31,471 bases of DNA from a virus, in the IMG/VR virus record IMGVR_UViG_3300044530_000222, positions 1 through 31,471 of that record; one strand, given 5' to 3'. Below are positions 7,519-16,539 of this stretch, piece by piece. Each line of letters begins with the position of its first letter. Position 1 is the first letter of the stretch. The position numbers were made by a program, and so were the translations under genes. The notes beneath the pieces were generated by a model. That model worked only from the letters and a program-made list of their open reading frames with translations, was not told the DNA's origin and did no database searches.

Positions 7519-7845
7519 ATGAGCGAATTTGATGATGTCGAGCCGAACCTTGCCCCGACGAAGGCGGCCTCGGCCAAGGTCCGTACCCCCAAGACGGTGA
7601 AGGACACAGACCGCGTCCGCATCATCCTTGAGGAGAACGATGAGATTCCGCCGACCGGCCTGTTTCTCGGCCTGAACGGCAAGGGCTTTCTGATCCGCCC
7701 CGGCGAGGAAGTGGATGTCCCGATGGGCGTCAAGGAAATCCTCGACCATGCGGTTATGTCCGCACCCCAGATGGACCCTGCTACGAAACAAATCGTTGGT
7801 TATCGCGAGCGGATGCGCTATCCATATCGTCTGGTGAACTCTTAA
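7519..7845 (+). CDS. Conserved small phage structural-block protein
   Basis: A 108-residue protein. Start chosen at ATG 7519, one base after the upstream stop; the frame is open from 7444, but those residues are Arg-rich and overlap the previous gene. AAGAAGAGG lies just upstream as a ribosome-binding site. The core RVRIILEENDEIPPTGLFLG then GFLIRPGEEVDVPMGVKEIL and the end GYRERMRYPYRLV is a pattern I recognise as recurrent in podovirus head blocks, where it is usually annotated as hypothetical. It looks like a small beta/alpha domain with a disordered N-terminus. A head-completion or connector role is plausible from context only. Confidence 0.75.
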   Translation: MSEFDDVEPNLAPTKAASAKVRTPKTVKDTDRVRIILEENDEIPPTGLFLGLNGKGFLIRPGEEVDVPMGVKEILDHAVMSAPQMDPATKQIVGYRERMRYPYRLVNS

Positions 7846-7859
7846 TATGAGATGGTCCG

Positions 7860-8621
7860 ATGAAACTTGGCGAGTTGCTGGACGAGCTTCGGGTTAATAT
7901 CCTGAACGACCGCTCCGACCGCACAGGCGGGTCATCGGACTATTTATGGACTGACGCGACGCTGACTCGCTACATTAACGAGGCTCAGCGTCGCTTCGCC
8001 CGTAAGGGCCTTGTGATCCGTGACAGCCGGACCGCAGACTGCTGCGAGGTCACGCTGGTGACCGGCCAGAACCAATACACACTCCATGCTTCAGTGCTGG
8101 CGGTCATCTCGGCTCGGCTCGACGGTGACCCGGCTGATTTGGTGCGCGGCGGGCATGCGGCCTTCGACACCTATCACCAGCCGGATGCTTACTACTTTGA
8201 CCCGTCCCAGCTTTCGACAATCCCGCCCGGTAAGCCGTTGGCCTACAGCACCGACGAGACGCTGGCTGCAGATGACAACGGCTCGGTCGGTGCCATGTCG
8301 CTGCGAATTTACCCGCCGCCCACCGCTACCTACGCAGGGCAAAAGATCAAGCTGCGCGTTGCGCGCTTGCCGCTTGAGGTACTGAAGGGCGCGTCTGCGG
8401 TGCCGGAAATCCCCGAAGATCATCACATCGAGATGCTTGATTGGGCCGCGTATTTGGCGCTGCGCATTGTCGATCACGATGCGGGCAACGTGGCGCGGGC
8501 CAACGAGTTTCGTGCTTCGTTCGAGGATCATGTGCGCAATGCACGTAACACCGCCATGCGGAAGCTGTTTGCCCCGACGCAGTGGGGCTTCGGTCGCAAT
8601 GGCTTCAGCTGGGAGCGATAA
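7860..8621 (+). CDS. Probable head-tail adaptor protein (DUF6682-like)
   Basis: A 253-residue protein. The N-terminus (MKLGELLDELRVNILND, then YLWTDATLTRYINEAQRRFARKGLVI, about 1-52) has the helical pattern of phage adaptor proteins that dock under the portal; I associate it with the DUF6682 adaptor group. A beta-rich middle (EVTLVTGQNQYTL; MSLRIYPPPTATYAGQKIKL) is followed by a C-terminal helical region (IEMLDWAAYLALRIVDHDAGNVARANEFRASFEDHV). The order helices, beta insert, helices fits adaptor proteins of podoviruses. It follows the capsid block and precedes the internal virion proteins, which is the usual place. The ribosome-binding site is weak (GAGATGG). The family name is from memory and not verified. 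Confidence 0.65.
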   Translation: MKLGELLDELRVNILNDRSDRTGGSSDYLWTDATLTRYINEAQRRFARKGLVIRDSRTADCCEVTLVTGQNQYTLHASVLAVISARLDGDPADLVRGGHAAFDTYHQPDAYYFDPSQLSTIPPGKPLAYSTDETLAADDNGSVGAMSLRIYPPPTATYAGQKIKLRVARLPLEVLKGASAVPEIPEDHHIEMLDWAAYLALRIVDHDAGNVARANEFRASFEDHVRNARNTAMRKLFAPTQWGFGRNGFSWER

Positions 8622-8623
8622 AC

Positions 8624-9376
8624 ATGGCTGACCCCAAACTCACAACGCCCGGACCTTGGGAAACTGCCATCTTTCAGGCCGGTAATGGCGCGCTGCTTGG
8701 CTATCTCCCCGAGGTAGTCGAGTATCTTGGTGGCAAGGAGGGTGACGCTGAGCGTCTTCGGCAGGGCATGGCTCTGGGCGATGCCGCGAACCCCCGTGCT
8801 TCGACACTCGGCTTCGCTGGTGGTCTGGCTCTCCCCGGAGGCGTAGCCGCCAAGACCATGAAGTATGCCAAGCCCGCAGTCACGGCTGCTCTTGGATTGG
8901 CCAGCAATGCCGGTAAGTCCGCAGTCGCCAAAGGGCTGGGTAAGACCGCGCTCTCGCTGCTCGGTGCGTCCGGCCTCGGTGGTCTTGGCTACGGGTTGTT
9001 CGGCGGGCAATCGGCACCGCCCCCGGCAGCTGAGCAGACAGCTGAAGCCGCAGCACCTGCTGCACCGCAGCGCAAAGAGCCTGACTGGTACGACAACATG
9101 GCAGCAATTGCTGGTGTGGATCGTGGGACTATCAAAGAGATGGTGCGGCAAGACGGCGGTGTGCGCCTCGGTACGCTGCAGACCCTCAACGGCATGAAGT
9201 CTCGCGCCCCATCGTACCGCGACATCGCCATGTCGTACGTGATGGATTCGTTCGAGGGTCAGGCCGCGCAGGCACGCGGTAACCCTGAAGCTGAGGCTGA
9301 GGTTTATAGCCGTATGCAACGTACGCTTTCTGATATTCTTGGGGCCGACCCGATCCCCCTCCCTGTGAACGAGTAG
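8624..9376 (+). CDS. Probable internal/ejection virion protein
   Basis: A 250-residue protein. Start chosen at ATG 8624 after GGGAGCGA; an in-frame start at 8582 would overlap the adaptor gene. The middle (about residues 55-130) is Gly/Ala-rich and hydrophobic (FAGGLALPGGVAAK; AVTAALGLASNAGK; TALSLLGASGLGGLGYGLFGG), resembling the membrane-active, glycine-zipper segments of phage ejection proteins. A Pro/Ala linker follows (about 131-152), then a helical C-terminal domain with LGTLQTLNGMKSRAPSYRDIA and YSRMQRTLSDILG. It sits directly before the giant internal protein, and the pair is likely co-packaged and ejected to carry DNA across the envelope. No named family recognised; the role is inferred from composition and neighbours. 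Confidence 0.6.
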   Translation: MADPKLTTPGPWETAIFQAGNGALLGYLPEVVEYLGGKEGDAERLRQGMALGDAANPRASTLGFAGGLALPGGVAAKTMKYAKPAVTAALGLASNAGKSAVAKGLGKTALSLLGASGLGGLGYGLFGGQSAPPPAAEQTAEAAAPAAPQRKEPDWYDNMAAIAGVDRGTIKEMVRQDGGVRLGTLQTLNGMKSRAPSYRDIAMSYVMDSFEGQAAQARGNPEAEAEVYSRMQRTLSDILGADPIPLPVNE

Positions 9377-9402
9377 TGCACCCCTAGATAGGGAGACGAT
9401 TT

Positions 9403-12400
9403 GTGGCTTCGACTGACCAATACCCCGCCCTTGCTGACCTGATGGCTCGTGCCCCGTTGCGCCAACCCGCGACGAACAAGAGCGGTATCCTTGGCCCCGG
9501 TTTGAGCGCGGCTGTCGATCAGTTTCAGGCGAACACCGGTGTCGGTATTCGAGCTGTGGGCGACTTTATCGGCTCACAGACTGTTTCGGACATCGGTGCA
9601 GGTATTGCCGAACGTAATTTTGCGGAGATGGCGCGCGGTGGGCGCGCTGATCTGGAGTCATTTCCATCTGACGATCTGACTAAAGCCCCTGCATGGTTGG
9701 GCTATCAGCTTGCAAAGCAGGTACCCAATCTGGCGCTGACCGCGCTGGCTTACCGCTTTGGTGGCCCGCTTGCCGCGAGGTATATGCCTGCTGCTGCGGC
9801 TCAGGCAGGTGCTGCCGCCCCCCGCTGGATTGGTGGCGGTGGTCTGCGTGCCGGTATGACTGCAGCTGAGACTGCAGCTGCGAATGCGCGAGGCGCTGGC
9901 CTTGCAGCTGGTGTGCTGGCGCAGGCCCCGATCAACTACCCGCAAGCTGTAGGTAGTCTGTACAACGAGGCGATTGAGAGCGGCAACGCAGGCCCCGGTA
10001 AGGCGCTGTTGTCTCTTGCAGGCGGTGTCCCGTATTCGCTCGCTGAAGGCTTTGAGCCTGCTACTCTCGGTAAGGCGCTCGCGCGCACCGCAGAGAAGGG
10101 CTTCTTCAAGAGTGTGGCGGCAGGCGCGGTCACCAACGCGGCGCAGGAAACCCTTACGGAAGGCGCGCAGACGGCCATGGAGCAGGCATTCCGGCCTGAC
10201 CTGTCTGTTCGTGAGCGACTGGCCAACGTGGTCTCTGGTGCGGTTACAGGCGGTGTTCTCGGTGGTGTGTTCGGCGGTGTCTCGGGTGGCATCGGCGGCA
10301 TGCGCCAGCTCAAGACATCTGATCCGGCTACCATCGACAACCCGACAATTGCTGAAACGGTTGATCGCGTGCTCGCGCCTGTCAGCGGCGCGTCTCTCCC
10401 GCTGGAGGTTGACGAGCAGCAGGCCAACATGGGTGTGGGGCAGGAGGTTTTCGACGCCCGCACGCGTGAGCTGCGTCCGTTTGCAGGTCCCGAGACGGCA
10501 GAACTGGAGCAGCGCCTTGCAGAGGTAGAGCAGCGCGGGCTCCTGACGCGCGAAATGCAGACCGAGATTCCCGGTATGGCTCCGCCTGCCGCGAGTAGGC
10601 AGGACATGGTGCTTGCTCAGCTGCTCCGTCAAGAGCTGGGGCGTCGCGCTGCTGAGCAGCCGGTAGTTACACCGAATGCCGCCGCTGATCCCAGCACACA
10701 GCCAATGTTGAACGATTTGCAGCAGTCGCAGCAGGTCGAGATGTTCCCTGAGCAGCGCGGTACGCCTGCGCCCGAAGACATGGTAGTTGCCGCGCAGCGC
10801 CGCGCAGCGCAGGCCAAGGCCGCGCAGTACGGTCAGTCGCTGCTGGGCTCGTCCAAGGCACAAGGTGCGGCAGAGCTGCTGGCGCGTCCAGTGCGCGACG
10901 AACTCGACGTGGCCGCTAATATCGTTGAGGCCATCAATACGCGCGACGGCAGCGAGAACAGTACCGGCACACTCCCTATCTACCTCAAGAAAGCTGCGGT
11001 GCAGCTCGGGGTGATGGATACCGAGGGTCGGCTTCGCAGTGTCGAGAGCGTGCAGACAGAGCTTGCAGAAGCGCAAGCCGTCGCGGAAGACCGCTGGCAG
11101 CGCGCCAAGACCATGAACGTCGGTCAGGGTGAGGCGCAGGCCGCCCAGCGCAAAGTTGCCAAGCTGAAGGATACGCTTGCACAGGTGAGCGCCATTCAGA
11201 CCCGTCTTGCTGAGCGCGCCAGCCAGAACCCGCCTGTCGCCCCTCTGAGCGAGAGCCAGCGCCTTTCGACGCCGGAAGAAACCGTCGCCACGCTGGCGAC
11301 AGCCCCCGTGGTACCAATTCCGCCGACCATGCGGCAGATGTTCGATGTTCGCAGCTCTGGTGCACCGCTGCCGGTCGATGTGGTTGAGCCCCCCGCGCCT
11401 GTGCGAGATGCCTCTGGCATGCAGTACCAGTCGCTGGCAGAGCGGTTCCGCAGTCCTGTGGCACCTACACTGCAGCCCATATCGACTGCCCCTGTGGCTC
11501 CTTCCAGCCCCCTTGCGCAGGGTTCTCGCTTCTCGCCCGCAGGCGTTGCCACCAACCCCGAGCTGCCGACCAAGATCGTCACGGCAGAAAGCGTGGCCAA
11601 GGCTAGGGCCGAGGCTCGCGCTGCAGCCAAGGCTGCAGGCAAGGGCTCTCGTAAGCGGTCGCCCGCAGGCATCATCCTGCCGCCGACATACTCGCAGATG
11701 GCGGGCACCAGCTTTGCCTCGGCGGCTCCGGTGCCCCCGCGCCCCGCAACCGACATTCAGCCGGGCACCATGCGTGGTCAGGCGGTCAGTGATTTGGTCC
11801 GCGCCAAGTTGGAGCGGGTTGCCAACACCGACGAGGTGGGCCGCCCGATGCGGCAGGCCGCCTCTGAAGCTCTGGCCGCACTGGATGGCTTCCAGCCGGG
11901 AGCCGACACAACTGCTGCCCGCGTCTTGGCCGAGTATGCTGCGCTGACAGGTGACATTGTGTTCAGCCAGAAGAACGCTGGCCAGCGCACTCCGCCGATG
12001 ACAGACGAGGCGTTCGAGCAGGCGCTGAAGCGCGCGGCAGCCAGTCTGCCGCCCGTCGCCCGGTCGTCGATCTACGTGGTCAACAACGCAAGCGAGCTTC
12101 CTGATGTGGTGATTCAGGCGGCAGCCATGCAGGGTATGCATCCGACCGATATTCGCGGTGTTCTTTACGACGGCAGCGTCTATGTCGTGCAAGACCAGAT
12201 CGGCTCAGAGGCTGAGCTGCAGGAGGTCATCGACCACGAGGTGTTTGGTCACGGCGGTGCGCGAGCCCTGCTCGGTGACAAGCGTGGTCCGATCATGCAG
12301 ACCGTGTGGCGCATGATGGGCGGCATGCCCGGCCTGACAGCGATGGCGCGCAAGTTCGGTGTCGAGAAGGCGCTGGCCGAGTACATCCCCGGCGTCGACC

Positions 12401-15400
12401 CCAAGACCGGTGTGCCGACCCGCGACCTCACACCTGCTGAGCAGGTGCGCCTCGTAGATGAGCTGCTGGCGCAGGTGCAGGGCAGCAAGGGCAAGCTTGG
12501 ACTTATGCTCCGCGCATGGGTCAGCAGGTTCAAGTCGTTCCTGATCAACACGCTGCGCGACCTCAAGCTCGATACGCTGGCTGATCGCCTTGATACGTTT
12601 GATGCCAACGATCTGGCCGAGATGCTGACCCGTATGCGTCAGGCTGTCGAGTCCGGCGCGTCAATGAAGGGCGAGGGCGTGGAGTTCCTGCGGTTGACCC
12701 CGCAAGGCATGAACGAGAGCCTGCAGAACGCGTCCAAGACCGCCGACAACGTCTGGAACTGGGTGAGTAACGCCTCTCAGTCTGAGACGCGGCTCAAGCT
12801 CAACGAGTTCCATCTCTACACTAGCACGATCAGCCACATCGTCAGCTCATTCGGCAGAATGTTCGAGACGAAGGTTGGCAACCCGCTGCGCAAGTTCTGG
12901 GATGCGCACGTGATGCGTGGCGTGGCCGAGCAGCGCATGGCTCACGCGGTCGCCAAGAGCTACAACGATTTCGAGTCCTTGCTCAGCTCGAACCCCAAGG
13001 CTGCTGAGCAGATGAACAGCCTCATGCGCTACACATTTGACATGATCGACCCGCGCAAGCCGTGGTCTGACCATACATGGTTGCGCGACACCAAAAACCC
13101 GGCCAACGAGGCTCGCTCCAAGGCCAAGGTTGCAGAGGCAAACAAGCTTTACCGGGCGCTCAACGAGCGTAACAACCCGGAGGGTAATCGCGTTCTCACG
13201 TCTTACCAGAACTTCATCGACACTAACGAAGGCATGCACTTTGCGCAGCAGGCCATGTCACTGTTCAACCTGATGACCTCCGACAAGGAGATCGCGCAGG
13301 CGATGAAGGATGATCTGGAGGCAAATTACAAGAACCCGATGGACCGGTTCCTCCAGAAGACCGATACCTACGACAACACCAAAGCCACCCGTGATTTCTG
13401 GGAGACTGAGACGAAGGCGCTTGTCGAGAAGGCCGAGGCGTACCTAGCGTCGCAGAACGCTTTGGCGAACACGGTGGACAAGACCAGTGCAGCCAAGATC
13501 GAGAAGAACACATCGGCCCTCAAGGCCCGCCTGCGCACGATCAACTCCGAACAGCAGTCGATGAAGCAGGCTCCGTATTTCCACCTTGGCCGCTTCGGTG
13601 ACTGGGTGCTGGGCTTCCACATCCCGGTAAAGAATGGCGCGGCTGATCCTGCAGCGATGGAGGCTATTGCAGCAAGGTTCCAGAAGGCCGGGATTGAAGG
13701 GATCGAAATCCCGAAGGACGCTACCCGCGCAAATGCTTTCATTCGGTTCGAGAGCATGGCCGAGCGCGAGGCTGCGAAACAGGTTGCGCTGGAGCTGGCC
13801 AAGGATGGTTTTGTACTGAATACCGCTGACAAGCCGGTCACCGCGTTTAAGCGGTCCGATGATACAGCCATGCAGGCATTCGACATCAGCAAGATGCCCC
13901 AGTGGGCTCAGGGCCTGATGGACAAAATCCGCGCCAAGGAGTTCGGCAAGATCGAAGGGCTGAGCGAGGACGAGAAGCGATTGGTCAGCCGACTGAACAG
14001 CGAGTTTGAACGGCATGTCTCGCAGTACTTCTTGGACCTTCTGCCGGATACGTCAATCACCAAGGTGATGGTGCAGCGCAACAACGTGCCGGGCTTCTCC
14101 ACCGACATGATGCGATCTCAGTTGTTCCGGGCGCAGATTGCCGGGCGCGCGCTGGCAAACCTCTACGCTGCAGGCAAGATGGCTGAGGCTCGTGCAGGCA
14201 TGCTGGAGCAGGCCATGGACGCCCGTGGCGATCTTGACTCTGTGCGTGCGCAGATGAAGCAGAATGTGGTGTCGGAGCTGTTCCTGCGTGATGCGCAGCG
14301 CCCGCACATTGAGAAGAACACGTTCGTCGATGCGGCTCGCGCCATCAACCACGCATACTTCCTTGGAATGACGCCTGCCTACCCGGTCGTCAACCTGACG
14401 CAGATCGGTGTGCTGCTGTGGCCCGAGCTGTCGAAGCGGTTCGGCTTTGTCAACTCAGCCAAGGCTATTGGCAGGGTGACGCCCACGGCGCTCAAGGTGC
14501 TGGGTGCAGTATGGAGCGAAGCCCGCAAGAGCGGCTGGAAGAACCTGCCAGATGCGTCGATCAACACGCAGGTGCTCAAGGCTGCCGGGCTCAGCGGTTC
14601 GCAGGCCGATTTCATCATGCGTGTCGTCAACTCGGGCATTCTCGACATCGGTTCGCAGTCGCGTGAAATCGGGCGTGTTGTCGAGGGCCAGCAGTACTCC
14701 AAGCTGGACAACGCCCTGCGCTGGGCGTCCTCGTTCGGCTACTACTCGGAAATGCTGTCCCGCCTCGTCGCGGCGCTCTCGGCCCGTGAGCTGCATGGCG
14801 GCTACGACGAGAAGATGTACCAGTACGTTGACGACACGGTGCGCCAGTCCATGCTCTCCTACGAGACATGGAACCAAGCGCGTGCGACCGGCAAGCTGGG
14901 CCTACTCGGGCAGTACACGCCGATTATGACCAGCCTCATGCAGTACACCTTCCAGCTGACTGAGAAGCTGTATCGCGAGTTCCACACCGGCTTCATGGAC
15001 AGCACCATGAGCAAGGAGGAAAAGGCCGCTGCCCGTACCTTCCTCGGCACGCATCTCGCAGCCATTGTGGCGCTAACCGGCACGCTGGGCATGCCTATGG
15101 CCTCGGTGTTCGCCGGGGTGTTCGACGCACTGGCCAACACGCTCTGGAAAGATGATGACGATGAGCCGATGAACATCCGCGTGGCTTACCGCAATTGGCT
15201 GACAGATGTGTTCGGCGACACTGTGGGCGACATGCTGGCTCGCGGTGTTCCCCGCATCGCTGGCGTAGACATCTCGGCTCGCGCAGGCGAGCAGGACCTG
15301 CTGCCCTACGCGCACATCTTCAGCAAGCTGCTCACCGACAAGCGCGAGTGGAAGGACAAGGTTGCCGAGGACACGTTCCGGTCGCTGGGCGCACCGATCA

Positions 15401-15924
15401 GCATGGCCAACAGTATCATCTCGGGCGGCGACCAGTTCCTAAACGGCAACTACATGGATGGTCTCATTGAAATGATGCCCCCGGCCATCAAGGGACCGCT
15501 GAAGGCGGCCAAGCTCAGCGCGGATGGCTATACCGACCAGAAGGGCAACAAGATTCCGACGATGACGCCGGGCACCGTGGATGTGCTCTGGCAGGCGCTG
15601 GGCTTCAACCCGGCGAACAACGCCGAGTATCAGGAGTCCAAGAACGACCAGCGCATCCTGCGCGGTGCTATGATCAGCAAGGCGTCGCAGCTTCGTGAGA
15701 ACTTGGCTAAGGCCATCGAGAGCGGAGACATGGAAGCAGCCCGCGACTACATGCGTGAGGCAGAGGCGTTCGATGCCAAGAACCCGCAGTTCCAAGTGCT
15801 CAAGTCGATCAGGCAGGTGCTGCGCTCACGGGCGCGTGAGCGCGAAATATCTAGTCAATCCGGTGCTCCGCTGGGGGTCAAGCCTGAGTTGGCAGACCGC
15901 ACGCGCTACGGGATCGCCAATTGA
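9403..15924 (+). CDS. Giant polyvalent internal virion protein with zincin-like motif and PLxRFG-type module
   Basis: A 2173-residue protein beginning GTG 9403 behind AGGGAG. Visible layout: a hydrophobic Gly-rich region near 240-300 (NAAQETLTEGAQTAMEQAF, then a GGVLGGVFGG run); a coiled or disordered Gln/Glu/Ala/Pro linker about 350-860; a zincin-like metallopeptidase motif HEVFGHGG (H945, E946, H950) with a possible third ligand E1020; a helical region; a PLxRFG-family signature in variant form, PYFHLGRFGDW (1391-1401), and the family-like RNNVPGFSTDMMRS near 1560; and a C-terminal hydrophobic segment about 1878-1910 followed by KDDDDEP. Polyvalent proteins of this kind (Iyer, Aravind and colleagues) are thought to be packaged and injected. 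No RNA polymerase motif was found. It is the likely main ejection protein; the catalytic activity is unproven. Confidence 0.85.
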   Translation: MASTDQYPALADLMARAPLRQPATNKSGILGPGLSAAVDQFQANTGVGIRAVGDFIGSQTVSDIGAGIAERNFAEMARGGRADLESFPSDDLTKAPAWLGYQLAKQVPNLALTALAYRFGGPLAARYMPAAAAQAGAAAPRWIGGGGLRAGMTAAETAAANARGAGLAAGVLAQAPINYPQAVGSLYNEAIESGNAGPGKALLSLAGGVPYSLAEGFEPATLGKALARTAEKGFFKSVAAGAVTNAAQETLTEGAQTAMEQAFRPDLSVRERLANVVSGAVTGGVLGGVFGGVSGGIGGMRQLKTSDPATIDNPTIAETVDRVLAPVSGASLPLEVDEQQANMGVGQEVFDARTRELRPFAGPETAELEQRLAEVEQRGLLTREMQTEIPGMAPPAASRQDMVLAQLLRQELGRRAAEQPVVTPNAAADPSTQPMLNDLQQSQQVEMFPEQRGTPAPEDMVVAAQRRAAQAKAAQYGQSLLGSSKAQGAAELLARPVRDELDVAANIVEAINTRDGSENSTGTLPIYLKKAAVQLGVMDTEGRLRSVESVQTELAEAQAVAEDRWQRAKTMNVGQGEAQAAQRKVAKLKDTLAQVSAIQTRLAERASQNPPVAPLSESQRLSTPEETVATLATAPVVPIPPTMRQMFDVRSSGAPLPVDVVEPPAPVRDASGMQYQSLAERFRSPVAPTLQPISTAPVAPSSPLAQGSRFSPAGVATNPELPTKIVTAESVAKARAEARAAAKAAGKGSRKRSPAGIILPPTYSQMAGTSFASAAPVPPRPATDIQPGTMRGQAVSDLVRAKLERVANTDEVGRPMRQAASEALAALDGFQPGADTTAARVLAEYAALTGDIVFSQKNAGQRTPPMTDEAFEQALKRAAASLPPVARSSIYVVNNASELPDVVIQAAAMQGMHPTDIRGVLYDGSVYVVQDQIGSEAELQEVIDHEVFGHGGARALLGDKRGPIMQTVWRMMGGMPGLTAMARKFGVEKALAEYIPGVDPKTGVPTRDLTPAEQVRLVDELLAQVQGSKGKLGLMLRAWVSRFKSFLINTLRDLKLDTLADRLDTFDANDLAEMLTRMRQAVESGASMKGEGVEFLRLTPQGMNESLQNASKTADNVWNWVSNASQSETRLKLNEFHLYTSTISHIVSSFGRMFETKVGNPLRKFWDAHVMRGVAEQRMAHAVAKSYNDFESLLSSNPKAAEQMNSLMRYTFDMIDPRKPWSDHTWLRDTKNPANEARSKAKVAEANKLYRALNERNNPEGNRVLTSYQNFIDTNEGMHFAQQAMSLFNLMTSDKEIAQAMKDDLEANYKNPMDRFLQKTDTYDNTKATRDFWETETKALVEKAEAYLASQNALANTVDKTSAAKIEKNTSALKARLRTINSEQQSMKQAPYFHLGRFGDWVLGFHIPVKNGAADPAAMEAIAARFQKAGIEGIEIPKDATRANAFIRFESMAEREAAKQVALELAKDGFVLNTADKPVTAFKRSDDTAMQAFDISKMPQWAQGLMDKIRAKEFGKIEGLSEDEKRLVSRLNSEFERHVSQYFLDLLPDTSITKVMVQRNNVPGFSTDMMRSQLFRAQIAGRALANLYAAGKMAEARAGMLEQAMDARGDLDSVRAQMKQNVVSELFLRDAQRPHIEKNTFVDAARAINHAYFLGMTPAYPVVNLTQIGVLLWPELSKRFGFVNSAKAIGRVTPTALKVLGAVWSEARKSGWKNLPDASINTQVLKAAGLSGSQADFIMRVVNSGILDIGSQSREIGRVVEGQQYSKLDNALRWASSFGYYSEMLSRLVAALSARELHGGYDEKMYQYVDDTVRQSMLSYETWNQARATGKLGLLGQYTPIMTSLMQYTFQLTEKLYREFHTGFMDSTMSKEEKAAARTFLGTHLAAIVALTGTLGMPMASVFAGVFDALANTLWKDDDDEPMNIRVAYRNWLTDVFGDTVGDMLARGVPRIAGVDISARAGEQDLLPYAHIFSKLLTDKREWKDKVAEDTFRSLGAPISMANSIISGGDQFLNGNYMDGLIEMMPPAIKGPLKAAKLSADGYTDQKGNKIPTMTPGTVDVLWQALGFNPANNAEYQESKNDQRILRGAMISKASQLRENLAKAIESGDMEAARDYMREAEAFDAKNPQFQVLKSIRQVLRSRAREREISSQSGAPLGVKPELADRTRYGIAN

Positions 15925-15971
15925 TTTTCTAATAAGGTTCTAGTAGGTTCACACCACACGGGATTCCAACG

Positions 15972-16322
15972 ATGGCTGCATCCACATATGACATCCTCAT
16001 TGAGCAGGGCGCGACGTTCCAGCTGAACCTCGTGTGGAAGGATAGTCTTGGCGCACCTATTAATCTGACAGGTTATACTGCACGGATGCAAGTTCGGCAG
16101 AAGTACTCGGATACTACTCCGCTGCTAGATTTTACGACAGCAAACGGTGCGATCACGTTGGGCGGCACGCTGGGCACCATTCAGGTCATTGGCTTGGCGA
16201 CGCTTACGGACACGCTTACTGTCAAGTCCGGCGTCTATGACCTTGAGCTGGTGAGTGGCACTGGCACGGTAACGCGCCTCATTGAGGGGGCTGTCACGAT
16301 CACTCCACAGGTGACCCGATGA
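15972..16322 (+). CDS. Small beta-sandwich protein before the tail fibres
   Basis: A 116-residue protein with the pattern YDILIEQGATFQLNLVWKD, then GAPINLTGYTARMQVRQKYS and a C-terminal VYDLELVSGTGTVTRLIEGAV. This recurs in phages just upstream of tail-fibre genes and resembles the N-terminal domain of BppU-like upper baseplate proteins. It is likely an immunoglobulin-like or jelly-roll adaptor that joins fibres to the tail. The stop overlaps the next start (ATGA, 16319-16322), so both are made together. ATG 15972 has only a weak ACGGGA ribosome-binding site. The call rests on pattern memory and context; no enzymatic motif is present. Confidence 0.6.
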   Translation: MAASTYDILIEQGATFQLNLVWKDSLGAPINLTGYTARMQVRQKYSDTTPLLDFTTANGAITLGGTLGTIQVIGLATLTDTLTVKSGVYDLELVSGTGTVTRLIEGAVTITPQVTR

Positions 16323-16528
16323 GTCAGGTCGTCGTAATCGAAACAGGCACCCAGACGGTAGTACAGGTCACCCAGCTACCGGCCTATGTGCTGTCAGTAA
16401 CCGAAGCAACATCATCTGTTGAAGTTTTGACGGTTGGCGTGCAAGGTCCTCCCGGTCCTACGGGTCCGCAAGGGACTCCGGGGGATATAAGTCTTGGTGA
16501 CGCTTCGCTTGATGGCGGCAATTTTTAG
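16319..16528 (+). CDS. Collagen-like mini-protein ending in DGGNF
   Basis: A 69-residue protein with a beta-rich N-terminal part (SQVVVIETGTQTVVQVTQL), then four Gly-X-Y triplets (GPPGPTGPQGTPG, residues 43-55) and the tail DASLDGGNF. Short collagen-like stretches form trimeric stalks in phage fibres. The start overlaps the upstream stop (ATGA), and its own TAG is part of the TAGGAG site of the next fibre gene, giving tight coupling of three genes. The last five residues parallel the DGGTF end of the following 586-residue fibre. It is probably a small trimeric fibre or a fibre-tip component; I know no exact family. Confidence 0.7.
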   Translation: MSQVVVIETGTQTVVQVTQLPAYVLSVTEATSSVEVLTVGVQGPPGPTGPQGTPGDISLGDASLDGGNF

Positions 16529-16539
16529 GAGATTGACAA

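Noticed and set aside
9658-12192. An 844-codon open frame on the minus strand opposite the giant gene
   Set aside because: The plus-strand protein has recognisable domains and a good start. The antisense product is rich in Arg, Cys, His and Leu with no motif, as expected from GC-rich codon bias.
9403-15924. An N4-type virion RNA polymerase in the giant protein
   Set aside because: Size and packaging are similar, but I found no single-subunit polymerase motifs; the visible signatures are zincin-like and PLxRFG-like.
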